The notes under the pieces are model-generated. The model was not told where the DNA came from. It saw only the letters and a program-made list of their open reading frames with translations, and ran no database searches. The translations under genes were made by a program, and so were the position numbers. A DNA stretch of 32,870 nucleotides from Prolixibacteraceae bacterium (lineage in GTDB: Bacteria > Bacteroidota > Bacteroidia > Bacteroidales > Prolixibacteraceae): assembly GCA_028282195.1 (NCBI GenBank), contig JANQII010000154.1, forward strand, positions 1-32,870, given 5' to 3'. Shown here piece by piece: positions 15,041 through 22,223 of this stretch. Position 1 is the first letter of the stretch, and the number at the start of each line of letters is the position of its first letter.

Positions 15041-15949
15041 ATGAAATTAAGAAAAACCGCCCTGCTGCTAATTACTGTTAGCTTATTCTTTACTATCTCA
15101 ACTCAGGCAAAAACAAAAAAACTCCTTCGATTCAACTTACAAAAAGGTTCAGTTTATGAAATGACCATGGACATGAATAATATCATGGACCAGAAAGTGA
15201 TGGGACAACAGGTAAAAATGGACCAGAAAATGAAAATGATTGCTACGATGACTGTTGAAGATGTTCTGCCAAATAATAACTTTCTTGTTAGCTATATCTA
15301 CAAATCCATGAAAATGGATATGAGCACAACAATGGGTAATACAATGTCATTCGATACAGATAAACAGGATGATAACAACCCGGCTTCAGAAGCCTTTAAG
15401 GGGCTCACCAAAATTAAACTCAAAATGGAAATTACCCCTCTTGGAAAAGTAGTCAACATAGAAGGTTTTGATCGTTTTGACAATGCTTTTACCGCAATGC
15501 CCCAGGCAAAAGAAATGCTCAAGATGTTTTCTTCTGAAGAATCATTTAAATCAAGTATTGGCCAAACATTCAACTATTTTCCGGAAGAAAAGATTGCAGT
15601 TGGAGATAGCTGGGACACGACTCAGAAAATGGATGCAATTATGAATATGGAAATTAATATGCACTTTGAAGTTACAGATATTCAAAAAGACGATGTTGTT
15701 TTAAAAATTGATTCTGATATTAATTCAGATACTACCATAGAGCAAAACGGGATGGATATTGACATGAAAATGAACGGAAACCAAACCGGGAATATGACAA
15801 TCAATTCTAAAGATGGAATGCTTAACACATCAAATATGACACAGGCGATGTCCATATTAATGAAGATGAAAAATCCTCAGAACAATGAAGATATGGAAAT
15901 CCCTATGAAAATAAATTCAACGATAGCTGTCTCTGTTAGTAAAATGTAA
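15041..15949 (+). CDS. Methionine-rich secreted DUF6263-like protein
   Basis: A 302-residue exported protein with a signal peptide (about 1-23, ALLLITVSLFFTISTQA). The mature part resembles the Bacteroidota DUF6263 family: YEMTMDMNNIMDQKVMGQQV (39-58), then ITPLGKVVNIEGFDRFDN, then FPEEKIAVGDSWDT, all typical of that fold of unknown function. By my count about 35 of the 302 residues are methionine, often in MxM or MKM patterns on predicted beta-strands. That is unusually high. It is a single gene between two terminators. It could bind metal or resist oxidation, but that is speculation from composition. Confidence 0.75.
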   Translation: MKLRKTALLLITVSLFFTISTQAKTKKLLRFNLQKGSVYEMTMDMNNIMDQKVMGQQVKMDQKMKMIATMTVEDVLPNNNFLVSYIYKSMKMDMSTTMGNTMSFDTDKQDDNNPASEAFKGLTKIKLKMEITPLGKVVNIEGFDRFDNAFTAMPQAKEMLKMFSSEESFKSSIGQTFNYFPEEKIAVGDSWDTTQKMDAIMNMEINMHFEVTDIQKDDVVLKIDSDINSDTTIEQNGMDIDMKMNGNQTGNMTINSKDGMLNTSNMTQAMSILMKMKNPQNNEDMEIPMKINSTIAVSVSKM

Positions 15950-15974
15950 ATACATAGAAAAAATACTTTTAACC

Positions 15975-16010
15975 AGACTGCTTCGAAATAAAAATGAAGC
16001 AGTCTTTTTT
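15975..16010 (+). terminator. Terminator after the DUF6263-like gene
   Basis: AGACTGCTTC (15975-15984) pairs perfectly with GAAGCAGTCT (15996-16005), followed by TTTTT. A strong 10-bp stem 25 bp after the stop. Confidence 0.9.
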
Positions 16011-16143
16011 ATTTTCCAGTTAACGGTTAAAACCCTGCATTTTCAATGCCCCTGAATTCTTGGGGTCAGTTTCTATAAACTTATTTTTTTTGACCGAAGT
16101 CCGGAACTTGGATAAATAACATCGATTTTTTCTTCCCGGTCTG

Positions 16144-16222
16144 CCATCCCTACGGGAGGAAATCCGATAAGCCTGCTTCTGACTTCCGACTTCTGTCTTC
16201 TGACTTCCCTGACTGCCATCAG
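16144..16222 (-). repeat. Intergenic repeat cluster (CTCCCGTAGGGATGG family, copy 1, plus heptamer tract)
   Basis: On the minus strand 16166-16144 is a 23-nt core running from CGGATTTCC to GTAGGGATGG that recurs twice at 20,238-20,337. It is followed on the plus strand by a CTTCTGACTTCCGACTTCTG tandem tract (16176-16210) and a GACTGCCATCAGGCAGGC block. No gene is credible in 16,011-16,357. Confidence 0.7.
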
Positions 16223-16357
16223 GCAGGCGTCTCCTGTTCCAATGCATAGTGGTTTAGCTATAGAAGATCACTCACCCTAAGAATTCTTTAGCTTACCGAT
16301 TTTGATTCCCAGGCAAATTTCAGCAGCCATATTTTTGCAGCGAAAACAAAAAAAGCC

Positions 16358-16939
16358 ATGAAGAACATACTAATAATAAACGCACACCCCGATGCGGAAA
16401 GTTTCGGCAACGCCATAGCCGACGCATATGAAAAAGGGGTGAAAAAGATGGGGGCAAAATCGCAACGTTTAAACTTACGAGAGTTAAATTTTTCCTTAAA
16501 TTTAGAATACGGGTATAGAAAAAGAACAGATCTGGAGCCTGACTTAATCAAAGCCCAGGATGCCATCAGCTTTGCAAATCACCTGGTATTTATTTATCCT
16601 ACGTGGTGGGGCACATTTCCGGCCATATTAAAAGGTTTTATAGATCGTACTTTCCTTCCTGGCTTTGCTTTTAAGTATCGGGAAGACTCTTCGCTCCCCA
16701 GAAAATTGCTTAAAGGAAAATCTGCACGCCTGATCACTACAATGGACACTCCTGCATGGTTCTATCGAATTTTCTACTATAATGTAGGTCACCGGGCCAT
16801 GAAAAAATCAACTTTAGGTTTTACCGGAATTAAGCCCGTAAAGATCACAAGCTTTCAACCCATAAAAGATTCTACTCCGAAAAAAAGAAAAAACTGGTTA
16901 CAAAACTTACAAAAAATCGGACAAAGAGACGCAATTTAA
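16358..16939 (+). CDS. Flavodoxin-fold NAD(P)H-dependent oxidoreductase
   Basis: A 193-residue flavoprotein of the Flavodoxin_2 (NQO1/MdaB/KefF-like) family, which reduces quinones or similar acceptors in the cytoplasm. The N-terminal strand and phosphate loop ILIINAHPDAESFGNAIADA (4-23) are diagnostic. The FMN-site segment VFIYPTWWGTFPAILKGFID (77-96) and the RTFLPGFAFKY loop are intact. It is monocistronic on the plus strand, ending 42 bp before the first blaI operator dyad. It is therefore the nearest upstream gene to the BlaI system, but no dyad lies in front of it. The physiological acceptor cannot be predicted. Confidence 0.87.
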   Translation: MKNILIINAHPDAESFGNAIADAYEKGVKKMGAKSQRLNLRELNFSLNLEYGYRKRTDLEPDLIKAQDAISFANHLVFIYPTWWGTFPAILKGFIDRTFLPGFAFKYREDSSLPRKLLKGKSARLITTMDTPAWFYRIFYYNVGHRAMKKSTLGFTGIKPVKITSFQPIKDSTPKKRKNWLQNLQKIGQRDAI

Positions 16940-16981
16940 AAACCCTCAAAAACCTGATATACAAAACAAAATAAAACACTC

Positions 16982-16997
16982 TACTATTTTTATAGTA
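16982..16997. promoter_or_regulatory. BlaI operator dyad O1
   Basis: TACTA (16982-16986), six bases, TAGTA (16993-16997): a perfect 5-bp dyad identical in arms and spacing to O2. Flanking C/C keeps some outer symmetry. It lies about 20 bp upstream of the -33 element of blaI. Confidence 0.75.
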
Positions 16998-17015
16998 CTT
17001 TCTCTATAGAAATAG

Positions 17016-17045
17016 TTTGTTTTGTATTTATATCTACTATATTTG
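17016..17045 (+). promoter_or_regulatory. blaI promoter
   Basis: TTTG (17016-17019), 18 nt, then TATATTTG (17038-17045), an exact TAnnTTTG -7 box. The -7 box is embedded in operator O2, so repressor bound there should exclude RNA polymerase. The predicted start of transcription is near 17050, about 15 nt before the ATG. Confidence 0.7.
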
Positions 17046-17050
17046 TAGTA
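17035..17050. promoter_or_regulatory. BlaI operator dyad O2, overlapping the -7 box
   Basis: TACTA (17035-17039), six bases, TAGTA (17046-17050). Its centre is 53 bp from that of O1, close to five turns of B-DNA, so dimers on both sites would lie on the same face. The arms resemble the TACA/TGTA type of BlaI/MecI operators. Confidence 0.8.
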
Positions 17051-17064
17051 TATATTTTTATAAC

Positions 17065-17454
17065 ATGGAAATGAAACAACTAACTAAAGCAGAGGAACAG
17101 GTAATGCAAATTATCTGGAAACTGAATGAAGCTATAGTAAAAGATGTAGTAGAACAGTTTGATGAGCCCAAACCGGCATACACGACTGTAGCAACAGTTT
17201 TGACAGTTCTCGAGAAAAAGGGATTTGTTAGCCACCGTAAAGTTGGTAATACAAAACTTTTCACTCCTTTCATTAGCAAAAGTGAATACACCAAATTTCA
17301 GTTTTCATCGCTATTAAAGAACTACTTTAACGATTCATTTCCTAAAATGGCCACATTTTTTGCTAAAGAAAACCAGCTCGACATCTCCGATCTTGAATCC
17401 ATTATGAAACAAGCTGAAGAAGAGTTTAAGAAAGATCAAAACAAAGCAGATTAG
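17065..17454 (+). CDS. blaI: BlaI/MecI-family transcriptional repressor
   Basis: A 129-residue repressor. The ATG at 17065 is chosen: the 16 upstream in-frame residues are translated operator/promoter DNA, and MEMKQLTKAEEQVMQIIWKL is the classical BlaI N-terminus. The winged helix spans about 5-75, with YTTVATVLTVLEKKGFVSHR as recognition helix and wing. The C-terminal dimerisation helix region (80-129) contains the usual acidic end. In this family the repressor is inactivated after its partner membrane peptidase is triggered. It is followed 2 bp later by the original ATG of blaR1. Two dyads upstream indicate autoregulation. Confidence 0.93.
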   Translation: MEMKQLTKAEEQVMQIIWKLNEAIVKDVVEQFDEPKPAYTTVATVLTVLEKKGFVSHRKVGNTKLFTPFISKSEYTKFQFSSLLKNYFNDSFPKMATFFAKENQLDISDLESIMKQAEEEFKKDQNKAD

Positions 17455-17456
17455 CC

Positions 17457-17501
17457 ATGGAAAATTTCTATGAATTTCTAATTCGTTCGTCTATGCCATA
17501 G
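17457..17501 (+). pseudogene. Frameshifted N-terminus of blaR1
   Basis: An ATG 2 bp after the blaI stop opens a 14-codon frame, MENFYEFLIRSSMP, that ends at 17499-17501. MENFYEFLIRSS is exactly how BlaR1 homologues of this phylum tend to begin. The rest of the first membrane helix (VYAIALFYLVYW) continues in another frame. TTCGTTCG at 17482-17489 is a short tandem repeat; adding one TTCG unit would give a continuous IRSFVYAIALFYLVYW. Confidence 0.7.
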
Positions 17502-17512
17502 CTCTCTTCTAC

Positions 17513-19039
17513 TTGGTTTATTGGGTATTCTTAAGAAAGCTAACTCATTTTAAAGCAAATCGTCTGTTTCTTCTTTTAACATTGATCGTATCAATACTCA
17601 TTTCTTTTTTCCCTCTTCAATATGACGTTATTGTAGATTCTTCAACGGAACTGCAATTTCTTGACCTGAGTGATGATTTAAACCAGGAAGTGATTGGAGG
17701 TTTTGAAATAGAGGAAAGCAATAATAGTACAATTCCCCTAATACCATTTATAATTTATTTGGGAGGTATCTTTTTCTTTTTAATCCGTTTAATTTATCAA
17801 AGCATAAAACCTATTCATATTATATTGAAAAACAAACCCAAGGGTAAAGCCTCACATGTAGTTCTGGAGAATGATCAATTTGAGTTTCCATTTTCGTTTT
17901 TCAAATACATATTTATAAATCCGACCCACCACAAACAGGAAGAACTTGATGACATTTTAGCTCATGAAAAAGTGCACATTCGTGAGCGTCATTGGATCGA
18001 CCTGATTATTATAGAGCTGTTGACAGTAATTTTTTGGTTCAATCCATTTATTTGGTTTTTTGAACATTCAATGAAACAAAATCATGAATACCTGGCAGAT
18101 GAAGGTGTACTTTCCCGGGGCCAAACACCAGTCAGGTATCAAGCTTTATTAGTTAACCAGCTAATGGGCATGCAGGTAATTGGTTTATCTAACAGCCTGA
18201 ATTTTGCCCTTGGCCCAAATCGTTTAAAAATGATGACAAAACAGAAAACTTCAAAAAAGAAACTTCTTCGGTTAATTTGGGGAATTCCTGTATTGGCAAT
18301 TTTATTAGTTGCTTTTGCTAAGCCAAACTATAAGGAAAGTATTCAATTAAAAGAAGAAGTCACAAAAACACCATTGAGCTTACCCAAAGAAAAAAAAGTT
18401 GTAATAACAGGAAAAGTTGTAACTGAAAATGGCGAGGCTCTTCCAGGTGCTTCCGTCGTAATTAAAGGCTCTACAATTGGAACATCAACAAATATGGAGG
18501 GAGAGTTTAAGCTGGAGGTTCCGGGAAAAAACCCAACTACCCTTGTCATATCATTTGTTGGTTTTGAATCACACCTTTCGACAATTTCTTATAAAAAGGA
18601 TTATCAGTGGGTATTTAGAATGGAACGAGCAGTTATTGGCATTGATACGAAAAGCATGTTCCTTGAAGGGGAAGTACCTCCTCCTCCACCGCCTACTGCA
18701 CCAAAATCGACAAGTAAAGAGGGGGAAACTTTCGTAATCGTTGAAGAAATGCCTTCATATCCCGGAGGTTACTATCAACTTGGGCAGTATGTTAAGAAAA
18801 TGAGCAAAAAGCTTGACCAAAAATTCAGCACTATAGGCAAGAAACTGGAAGGAAAAGCAATTGTGGGATTTACGATTAACACAAAAGGAGAAGTAACAAA
18901 CATTCATATTAAAAAGAAAACAACTGAGGCTGCCGCCAAAGCGCTTTACAAAATTGTGGAAGGAATGGAAAACTGGAAACCTGGCAAACAACGTGGCAAA
19001 GCTGTTTCAGTAGACTATGCTATGGATTTCGAATTTTAA
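17513..19039 (+). CDS. BlaR1-type M56 peptidase/sensor with carboxypeptidase-like and TonB-type domains
   Basis: From a TTG at 17513 the frame gives 508 residues, lacking only the first ~20 residues of the native protein because of the frameshift upstream. Membrane helices are visible at the start, near 12-35 and near 75-98, and a further one at about 252-268 (WGIPVLAILLVAFA). The zinc peptidase motif is HEKVH (151-155), with the following helices WIDLIIIELLTVIFWFNPF. After the last helix lies a carboxypeptidase-regulatory-like domain (about 297-375, ITGKVVTENGEALPGASVVI), a proline run PPPPPP, and a TonB-like C-terminus (about 420-508, GKAIVGFTINTKGEVTNI). It probably senses an envelope signal and triggers BlaI release; the ligand is unknown. 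Confidence 0.88.
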   Translation: MVYWVFLRKLTHFKANRLFLLLTLIVSILISFFPLQYDVIVDSSTELQFLDLSDDLNQEVIGGFEIEESNNSTIPLIPFIIYLGGIFFFLIRLIYQSIKPIHIILKNKPKGKASHVVLENDQFEFPFSFFKYIFINPTHHKQEELDDILAHEKVHIRERHWIDLIIIELLTVIFWFNPFIWFFEHSMKQNHEYLADEGVLSRGQTPVRYQALLVNQLMGMQVIGLSNSLNFALGPNRLKMMTKQKTSKKKLLRLIWGIPVLAILLVAFAKPNYKESIQLKEEVTKTPLSLPKEKKVVITGKVVTENGEALPGASVVIKGSTIGTSTNMEGEFKLEVPGKNPTTLVISFVGFESHLSTISYKKDYQWVFRMERAVIGIDTKSMFLEGEVPPPPPPTAPKSTSKEGETFVIVEEMPSYPGGYYQLGQYVKKMSKKLDQKFSTIGKKLEGKAIVGFTINTKGEVTNIHIKKKTTEAAAKALYKIVEGMENWKPGKQRGKAVSVDYAMDFEF

Positions 19040-19100
19040 CCAAATTTCAGAAAACAGAAGCTAAAGGATAAAAAGAATCCTTTTCAGAACAGAAAAAAAG

Positions 19101-19257
19101 AAGAGGCCGTCTTAAAAGAAGAAAATTCAAACCGCGAAGAACGCATAAGATTATGCAAAGAACGCTAAGGTTTTGATATCGAAAAGCTTTATTCTTTGTG
19201 TCTTTTGCGGTTACTTAAAATACTTAGCGGTTAAGTTTACTTTTGAGACGGCCTCTT
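19101..19257. mobile_element. MITE-like repeat, copy A
   Basis: A ~157-bp element bounded by 18-bp terminal inverted repeats (19101-19118 and 19240-19257), which begin AAGAGGCCGTCTTAAAAG and pair with one T-G exception. The interior contains AACCGC and GCGGTT blocks and GCAAAGAACGC-type motifs that can fold further. It has no coding capacity. It lies between the convergent blaR1 and isomerase genes. About 75-80% identical to copy B by eye. Confidence 0.85.
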
Positions 19258-19279
19258 TGCTTTTTATAGGTGTGAGTTA

Positions 19280-20134
19280 TTATTTTACAAATTCAGCATT
19301 ATTTAAATACTCATAACTTTTAGCTACACTTTCCAATGGCTCAAAATTGTAACGTTCAACTTCTACAATATATTCTTTCATTCCAGCCAATTCAGCATTG
19401 TCAAAAGCTGGCTTAAAATCAATCTTACCACTTGCTCCAACTTCTTCATAATCCTTCACATGATACAATTCAAAACGTCCCGGATATTTATTGAAATAGT
19501 CAACAGCATCTTTTCCACCTTTGTAAATCCAATACAAATCCAATTCAAACATCACTTTATCCGGATCAGTATTTTCCACTAAATAATCGTAGAAAAGATG
19601 TCCATCAAGTTTTGTTTTAAATTCTTCGGCATGGTTATGATACCCAAAACGTATTCCAGCTTCATTGCATTTTTCGCCAATAGCGTTGTAATAGTCACAA
19701 TACATTTTTAACGTATCCAAACTTCTGTAAGAATCTTTTCCCATTGATGGCTTTACAATGTACTTTGCCCCGGCTGCTTTATGGGCTGCAATACATTCAT
19801 CCCACCACTGCATGGTTTGATCCCACTCCCCTTCTTTCGGTAAATTAGGTCCGGTATGCGAACCTTTCATAGTCATGCCGTTTGTTTCTAATAACGTTTT
19901 AAACGTTGCTGGTTCCATGCCATAAAACTGCCCATCTTTGTAGCCTGCCGCTTCAACAAAGGTATAGCCAATTTCACTTAACCTGGCAATTGTTCCGATC
20001 GGGTCCTTTTTCATATCTTTTCGAACTGACCATAATTGAATGCCAATGTCTTTTTTAACTTCCCTGGTACATGAAGAAAAATTCATAGCCATTACGATAG
20101 CAACAAATAATAAAAGGTAATTTTTAAGTCTCAT
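19280..20134 (-). CDS. Lipoprotein sugar-phosphate isomerase/epimerase-like (TIM barrel)
   Basis: A 284-residue protein of the AP-endonuclease-2/xylose isomerase-like TIM-barrel superfamily. The ATG at 20134 is chosen over the longer frame because MRLKNYLLLFVAIVMAMNFS leads into the lipobox FSSC (Cys22). Upstream codons read through intergenic repeat. Barrel strands carry likely metal ligands: FVEAAGYKDG, YHNHAEEFKT (His-Asn-His), MFELDLYWIYKG and LYHVKDYEE. Secreted or lipid-anchored members are frequent in Bacteroidota and are thought to act on sugars outside the cytoplasm; the exact reaction cannot be told. It is monocistronic. Confidence 0.85.
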   Translation of the reverse strand: MRLKNYLLLFVAIVMAMNFSSCTREVKKDIGIQLWSVRKDMKKDPIGTIARLSEIGYTFVEAAGYKDGQFYGMEPATFKTLLETNGMTMKGSHTGPNLPKEGEWDQTMQWWDECIAAHKAAGAKYIVKPSMGKDSYRSLDTLKMYCDYYNAIGEKCNEAGIRFGYHNHAEEFKTKLDGHLFYDYLVENTDPDKVMFELDLYWIYKGGKDAVDYFNKYPGRFELYHVKDYEEVGASGKIDFKPAFDNAELAGMKEYIVEVERYNFEPLESVAKSYEYLNNAEFVK

Positions 20135-20229
20135 TTTGTTTGTTTTAGATTTTAAGGTTGATTTAATGAATAACAAATATAAGTAAATCAGTATGCATTG
20201 AAAATACATAGTTTTTGAAATTCGAATGC

Positions 20230-20340
20230 CTGCCTGTCGGATCTCCTCCCGTAGGGATGGCAGACAGGAAATTCGAAAAAATAACAATATGTTGGCAAGA
20301 AGCCGCCTGCCTGACGGATTTCCTCCCGGAGGGATGGTTC
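20230..20340 (+). repeat. CTCCCGTAGGGATGG-family repeats, copies 2 and 3
   Basis: Two direct copies of the 23-nt core seen at 16,144: 20238-20260 (CGGATCTCC then GTAGGGATGG) and 20315-20337 (CGGATTTCC then GGAGGGATGG). Each is preceded by CCTGCCTG. In copy 2, CCTGTC and GACAGG additionally flank the core as an inverted pair. This lies between the SPFH gene terminator and the isomerase start. Confidence 0.75.
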
Positions 20341-20364
20341 GGAGGTTTTAACCTTTAATTAGAT

Positions 20365-20400
20365 AATAAAAAACCAGAAGCTAAAAACAACTCCTGGTTT
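20365..20400 (-). terminator. Terminator after the SPFH gene
   Basis: On the minus strand AAACCAG (20400-20394) pairs with CTGGTTT (20377-20371), and the stem continues inward through G-U and A-U pairs. A T-rich run follows. It is 22 bp beyond the SPFH stop. Confidence 0.75.
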
Positions 20401-20422
20401 AAATCTCACTACTACCTCAATT

Positions 20423-21343
20423 CTAATTTTTCGTTTTTTCAATAACGGAAGTAGCAGTTGCAATAATTCCTGAAAGATCAGCAAGGTTTGAAGGAATAAT
20501 CATTGAGTTATTTGCTGAAGCCAGCTTTCCAAACTCTGACAAATACTGTTCTGCAATTCTAAGGTTTACGGCATCAATTCCATTGTCAGAGCCAATTGCA
20601 TCGGAGATTGCCCGGATACCATCTGCTGTTGCCATAGCTACTTCCTGAATTTCTGCAGCACGTCCCTGAGCTTCATTAATCCGTTTTTGCTTTTCACCTT
20701 CAGAGCGCTTAATTAACTCCTGCTTATCTCCATCGGCCACATTAATCTTGGCTTGCTTCTCCCCTTCTGATTCTGCAATCATTGCACGCTTTTCCCGTTC
20801 AGCCCTCATTTGTTTTTCCATTGCATCTTTAATACTTTGCGGAGGCGTAATATTTTTAACCTCGTATCGGCTAACTTTCACTCCCCAAGGGTCACTGGCA
20901 TTATCAACTGCCATTACAATGGTAGTATTAATATTATCCCTTTCTTCAAAGGTTCTGTCAAGCTCCATTTTTCCAATTACACTACGCATGGTGGTTTGGG
21001 CTATTTGTATGGCTGCAAATTTATAATCATCAATTCCATACGAAGCTTTTTTGGGGTCAACTACTTGTAGGTAAAGAATTCCATCTACTTCAACAGCAAT
21101 GTTATCTTTTGTAATACAGCTTTGTGATGCAACATCAATTGCCTGTTCTTTTAAAGAGTGCTTATAAGCAACCTTGTCAATAAAAGGAATCAGCACATGA
21201 AAACCTGCTTGTAGTGTAGCATTATACTTTCCGAGTCGCTCCACAATAAACGCAGAACGCTGTGGCACAATTTTGATATACGTAACAAGAATGATTAATA
21301 ATAATGCAATTAATCCTAAAAGAATAATAGTGTTTGTGTTCAT
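20423..21343 (-). CDS. SPFH/band-7 membrane protein (paraslipin/QmcA-like)
   Basis: A 306-residue stomatin/prohibitin-family protein. One N-terminal membrane anchor (4-24, NTIILLGLIALLLIILVTYI) is followed by the band-7 domain (about 26-190: VPQRSAFIVERLGKYNATLQ, GVKVSRYEVKNITPP). A long charged coiled coil comes next (about 190-235, repeated EGEKQ/INEAQGRA), then a C-terminal segment. Such proteins oligomerise into large membrane cages that organise proteases or lipid microdomains. Its start overlaps the nfeD-like stop by 4 nt (ATGA), matching the conserved NfeD-SPFH pair in which NfeD helps assembly. A terminator follows. Confidence 0.93.
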   Translation of the reverse strand: MNTNTIILLGLIALLLIILVTYIKIVPQRSAFIVERLGKYNATLQAGFHVLIPFIDKVAYKHSLKEQAIDVASQSCITKDNIAVEVDGILYLQVVDPKKASYGIDDYKFAAIQIAQTTMRSVIGKMELDRTFEERDNINTTIVMAVDNASDPWGVKVSRYEVKNITPPQSIKDAMEKQMRAEREKRAMIAESEGEKQAKINVADGDKQELIKRSEGEKQKRINEAQGRAAEIQEVAMATADGIRAISDAIGSDNGIDAVNLRIAEQYLSEFGKLASANNSMIIPSNLADLSGIIATATSVIEKTKN

Positions 21344-21804
21344 GATTTTCTATTTTTTGGTTTTACATTTAGACATATACTTTCTTTACTAACTATCTCA
21401 ACAACTTCACCGGATTTTAATTCAAACTCACTTTTTGCAGTCCAAAGCGTTCCGTTAAAACTTACTTTTCCTGATTTATTTGTTTTGATATCCTTAACTA
21501 CTTCGGCAGTTTTACCAATAAACTCTTCTGCTTCAAACTGATCCTTACTAATTCTTTCTTTGAAGAAGCTCAACTTTAAGTGTCGCCTTAAAACGATTAA
21601 CAAAAAAACCGAACTGACAAAGAAGATGATGAGCTGAATGTTAAGAGAAGGCTCATACAGGTAAAAACAAAGTGCAGTAATCCATGCTCCGGCTCCAAAG
21701 AAAAGTAGAACAAATCCAGGAGCTATCAGCTCGAGCACCATAAATACCAATCCAACAATGAACCAAATAACTGTATTGTTGGAAATGATTTCATTTAAGT
21801 CCAT
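21340..21804 (-). CDS. NfeD-like membrane protein
   Basis: A 154-residue NfeD family protein of the short form (no protease domain). It has membrane helices at about 12-32, 35-50 and 54-70 (FIVGLVFMVLELIAPGFVLL opens the first). A soluble OB-fold domain (about 90-150) follows, with GKTAEVVKDIKTNKSGKVSF and GEVVEIVSKE. It is translated first and overlaps the SPFH partner by 4 nt. The pair probably forms one membrane complex. The 419-bp region upstream carries no other gene. Confidence 0.9.
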   Translation of the reverse strand: MDLNEIISNNTVIWFIVGLVFMVLELIAPGFVLLFFGAGAWITALCFYLYEPSLNIQLIIFFVSSVFLLIVLRRHLKLSFFKERISKDQFEAEEFIGKTAEVVKDIKTNKSGKVSFNGTLWTAKSEFELKSGEVVEIVSKESICLNVKPKNRKS

Positions 21805-22223
21805 AAGAATAATTTTAGATGTTTCATTAATAAATCTATCAGTTTAAAGGCATCAACAAAACCATGTGATGTCTTTCTCAATTCAGAAATTTATTGGCCA
21901 ATCTCCAAAGTTTATCAGCCTGGCTTATAGGGTCCATCGGAGAGATCTCTGAAATCTTCCGGTGAGCTTTGGATTTCAGTAGTTAAGTTACTAAAATATC
22001 TTAAATCTGCTCAATAAATATCGGTAGAATGATGGAGTTCACCGGTCAATGAAGTAACTTCTCCCGGTAAAATTAATCCATCATAAGCTTACTTAATCTT
22101 TCTTTTAAATCAACACAAATTAGGTAAAATAGAAGCTTTGTAAATATCAATTGCCTAGTTGGGGTTACAAAAAAATCCTCCTTCCATGAACCAATAGGAA
22201 TTTTATAAAGTTAAGATTAAGAC
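21805..22223. other. Intergenic region with paired inverted repeats
   Basis: No gene. It contains CTGAAAT (21949-21955)/ATTTCAG (21973-21979), CCAAAG (21905-21910)/CTTTGG (21967-21972) and a perfect palindrome AGAGATCTCT (21941-21950). CCGGT recurs near 21,959, 22,043 and 22,076. It could hold the nfeD leader or a structured RNA on the minus strand. No known class is recognised. Confidence 0.4.

Noticed and set aside
16020..16247. Minus-strand frame of 75 codons
   Set aside because: It is a translation of the heptamer and CTCCCGTAGGGATGG repeats and lies between genes; no family resemblance.
17017..17064. Longer N-terminus for BlaI
   Set aside because: The extra 16 residues are translated promoter/operator sequence; the standard BlaI start is at 17065.
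20135..20287. Longer N-terminus for the TIM-barrel isomerase gene
   Set aside because: The extra 51 residues are translated repeat DNA and would bury the lipoprotein signal peptide, which starts properly at 20134.
21905..21972. Cobalamin riboswitch upstream of nfeD on the minus strand
   Set aside because: A short AAGCCAGG-like string appears, but the remaining conserved blocks of the class are absent and the downstream genes have no cobalamin link.
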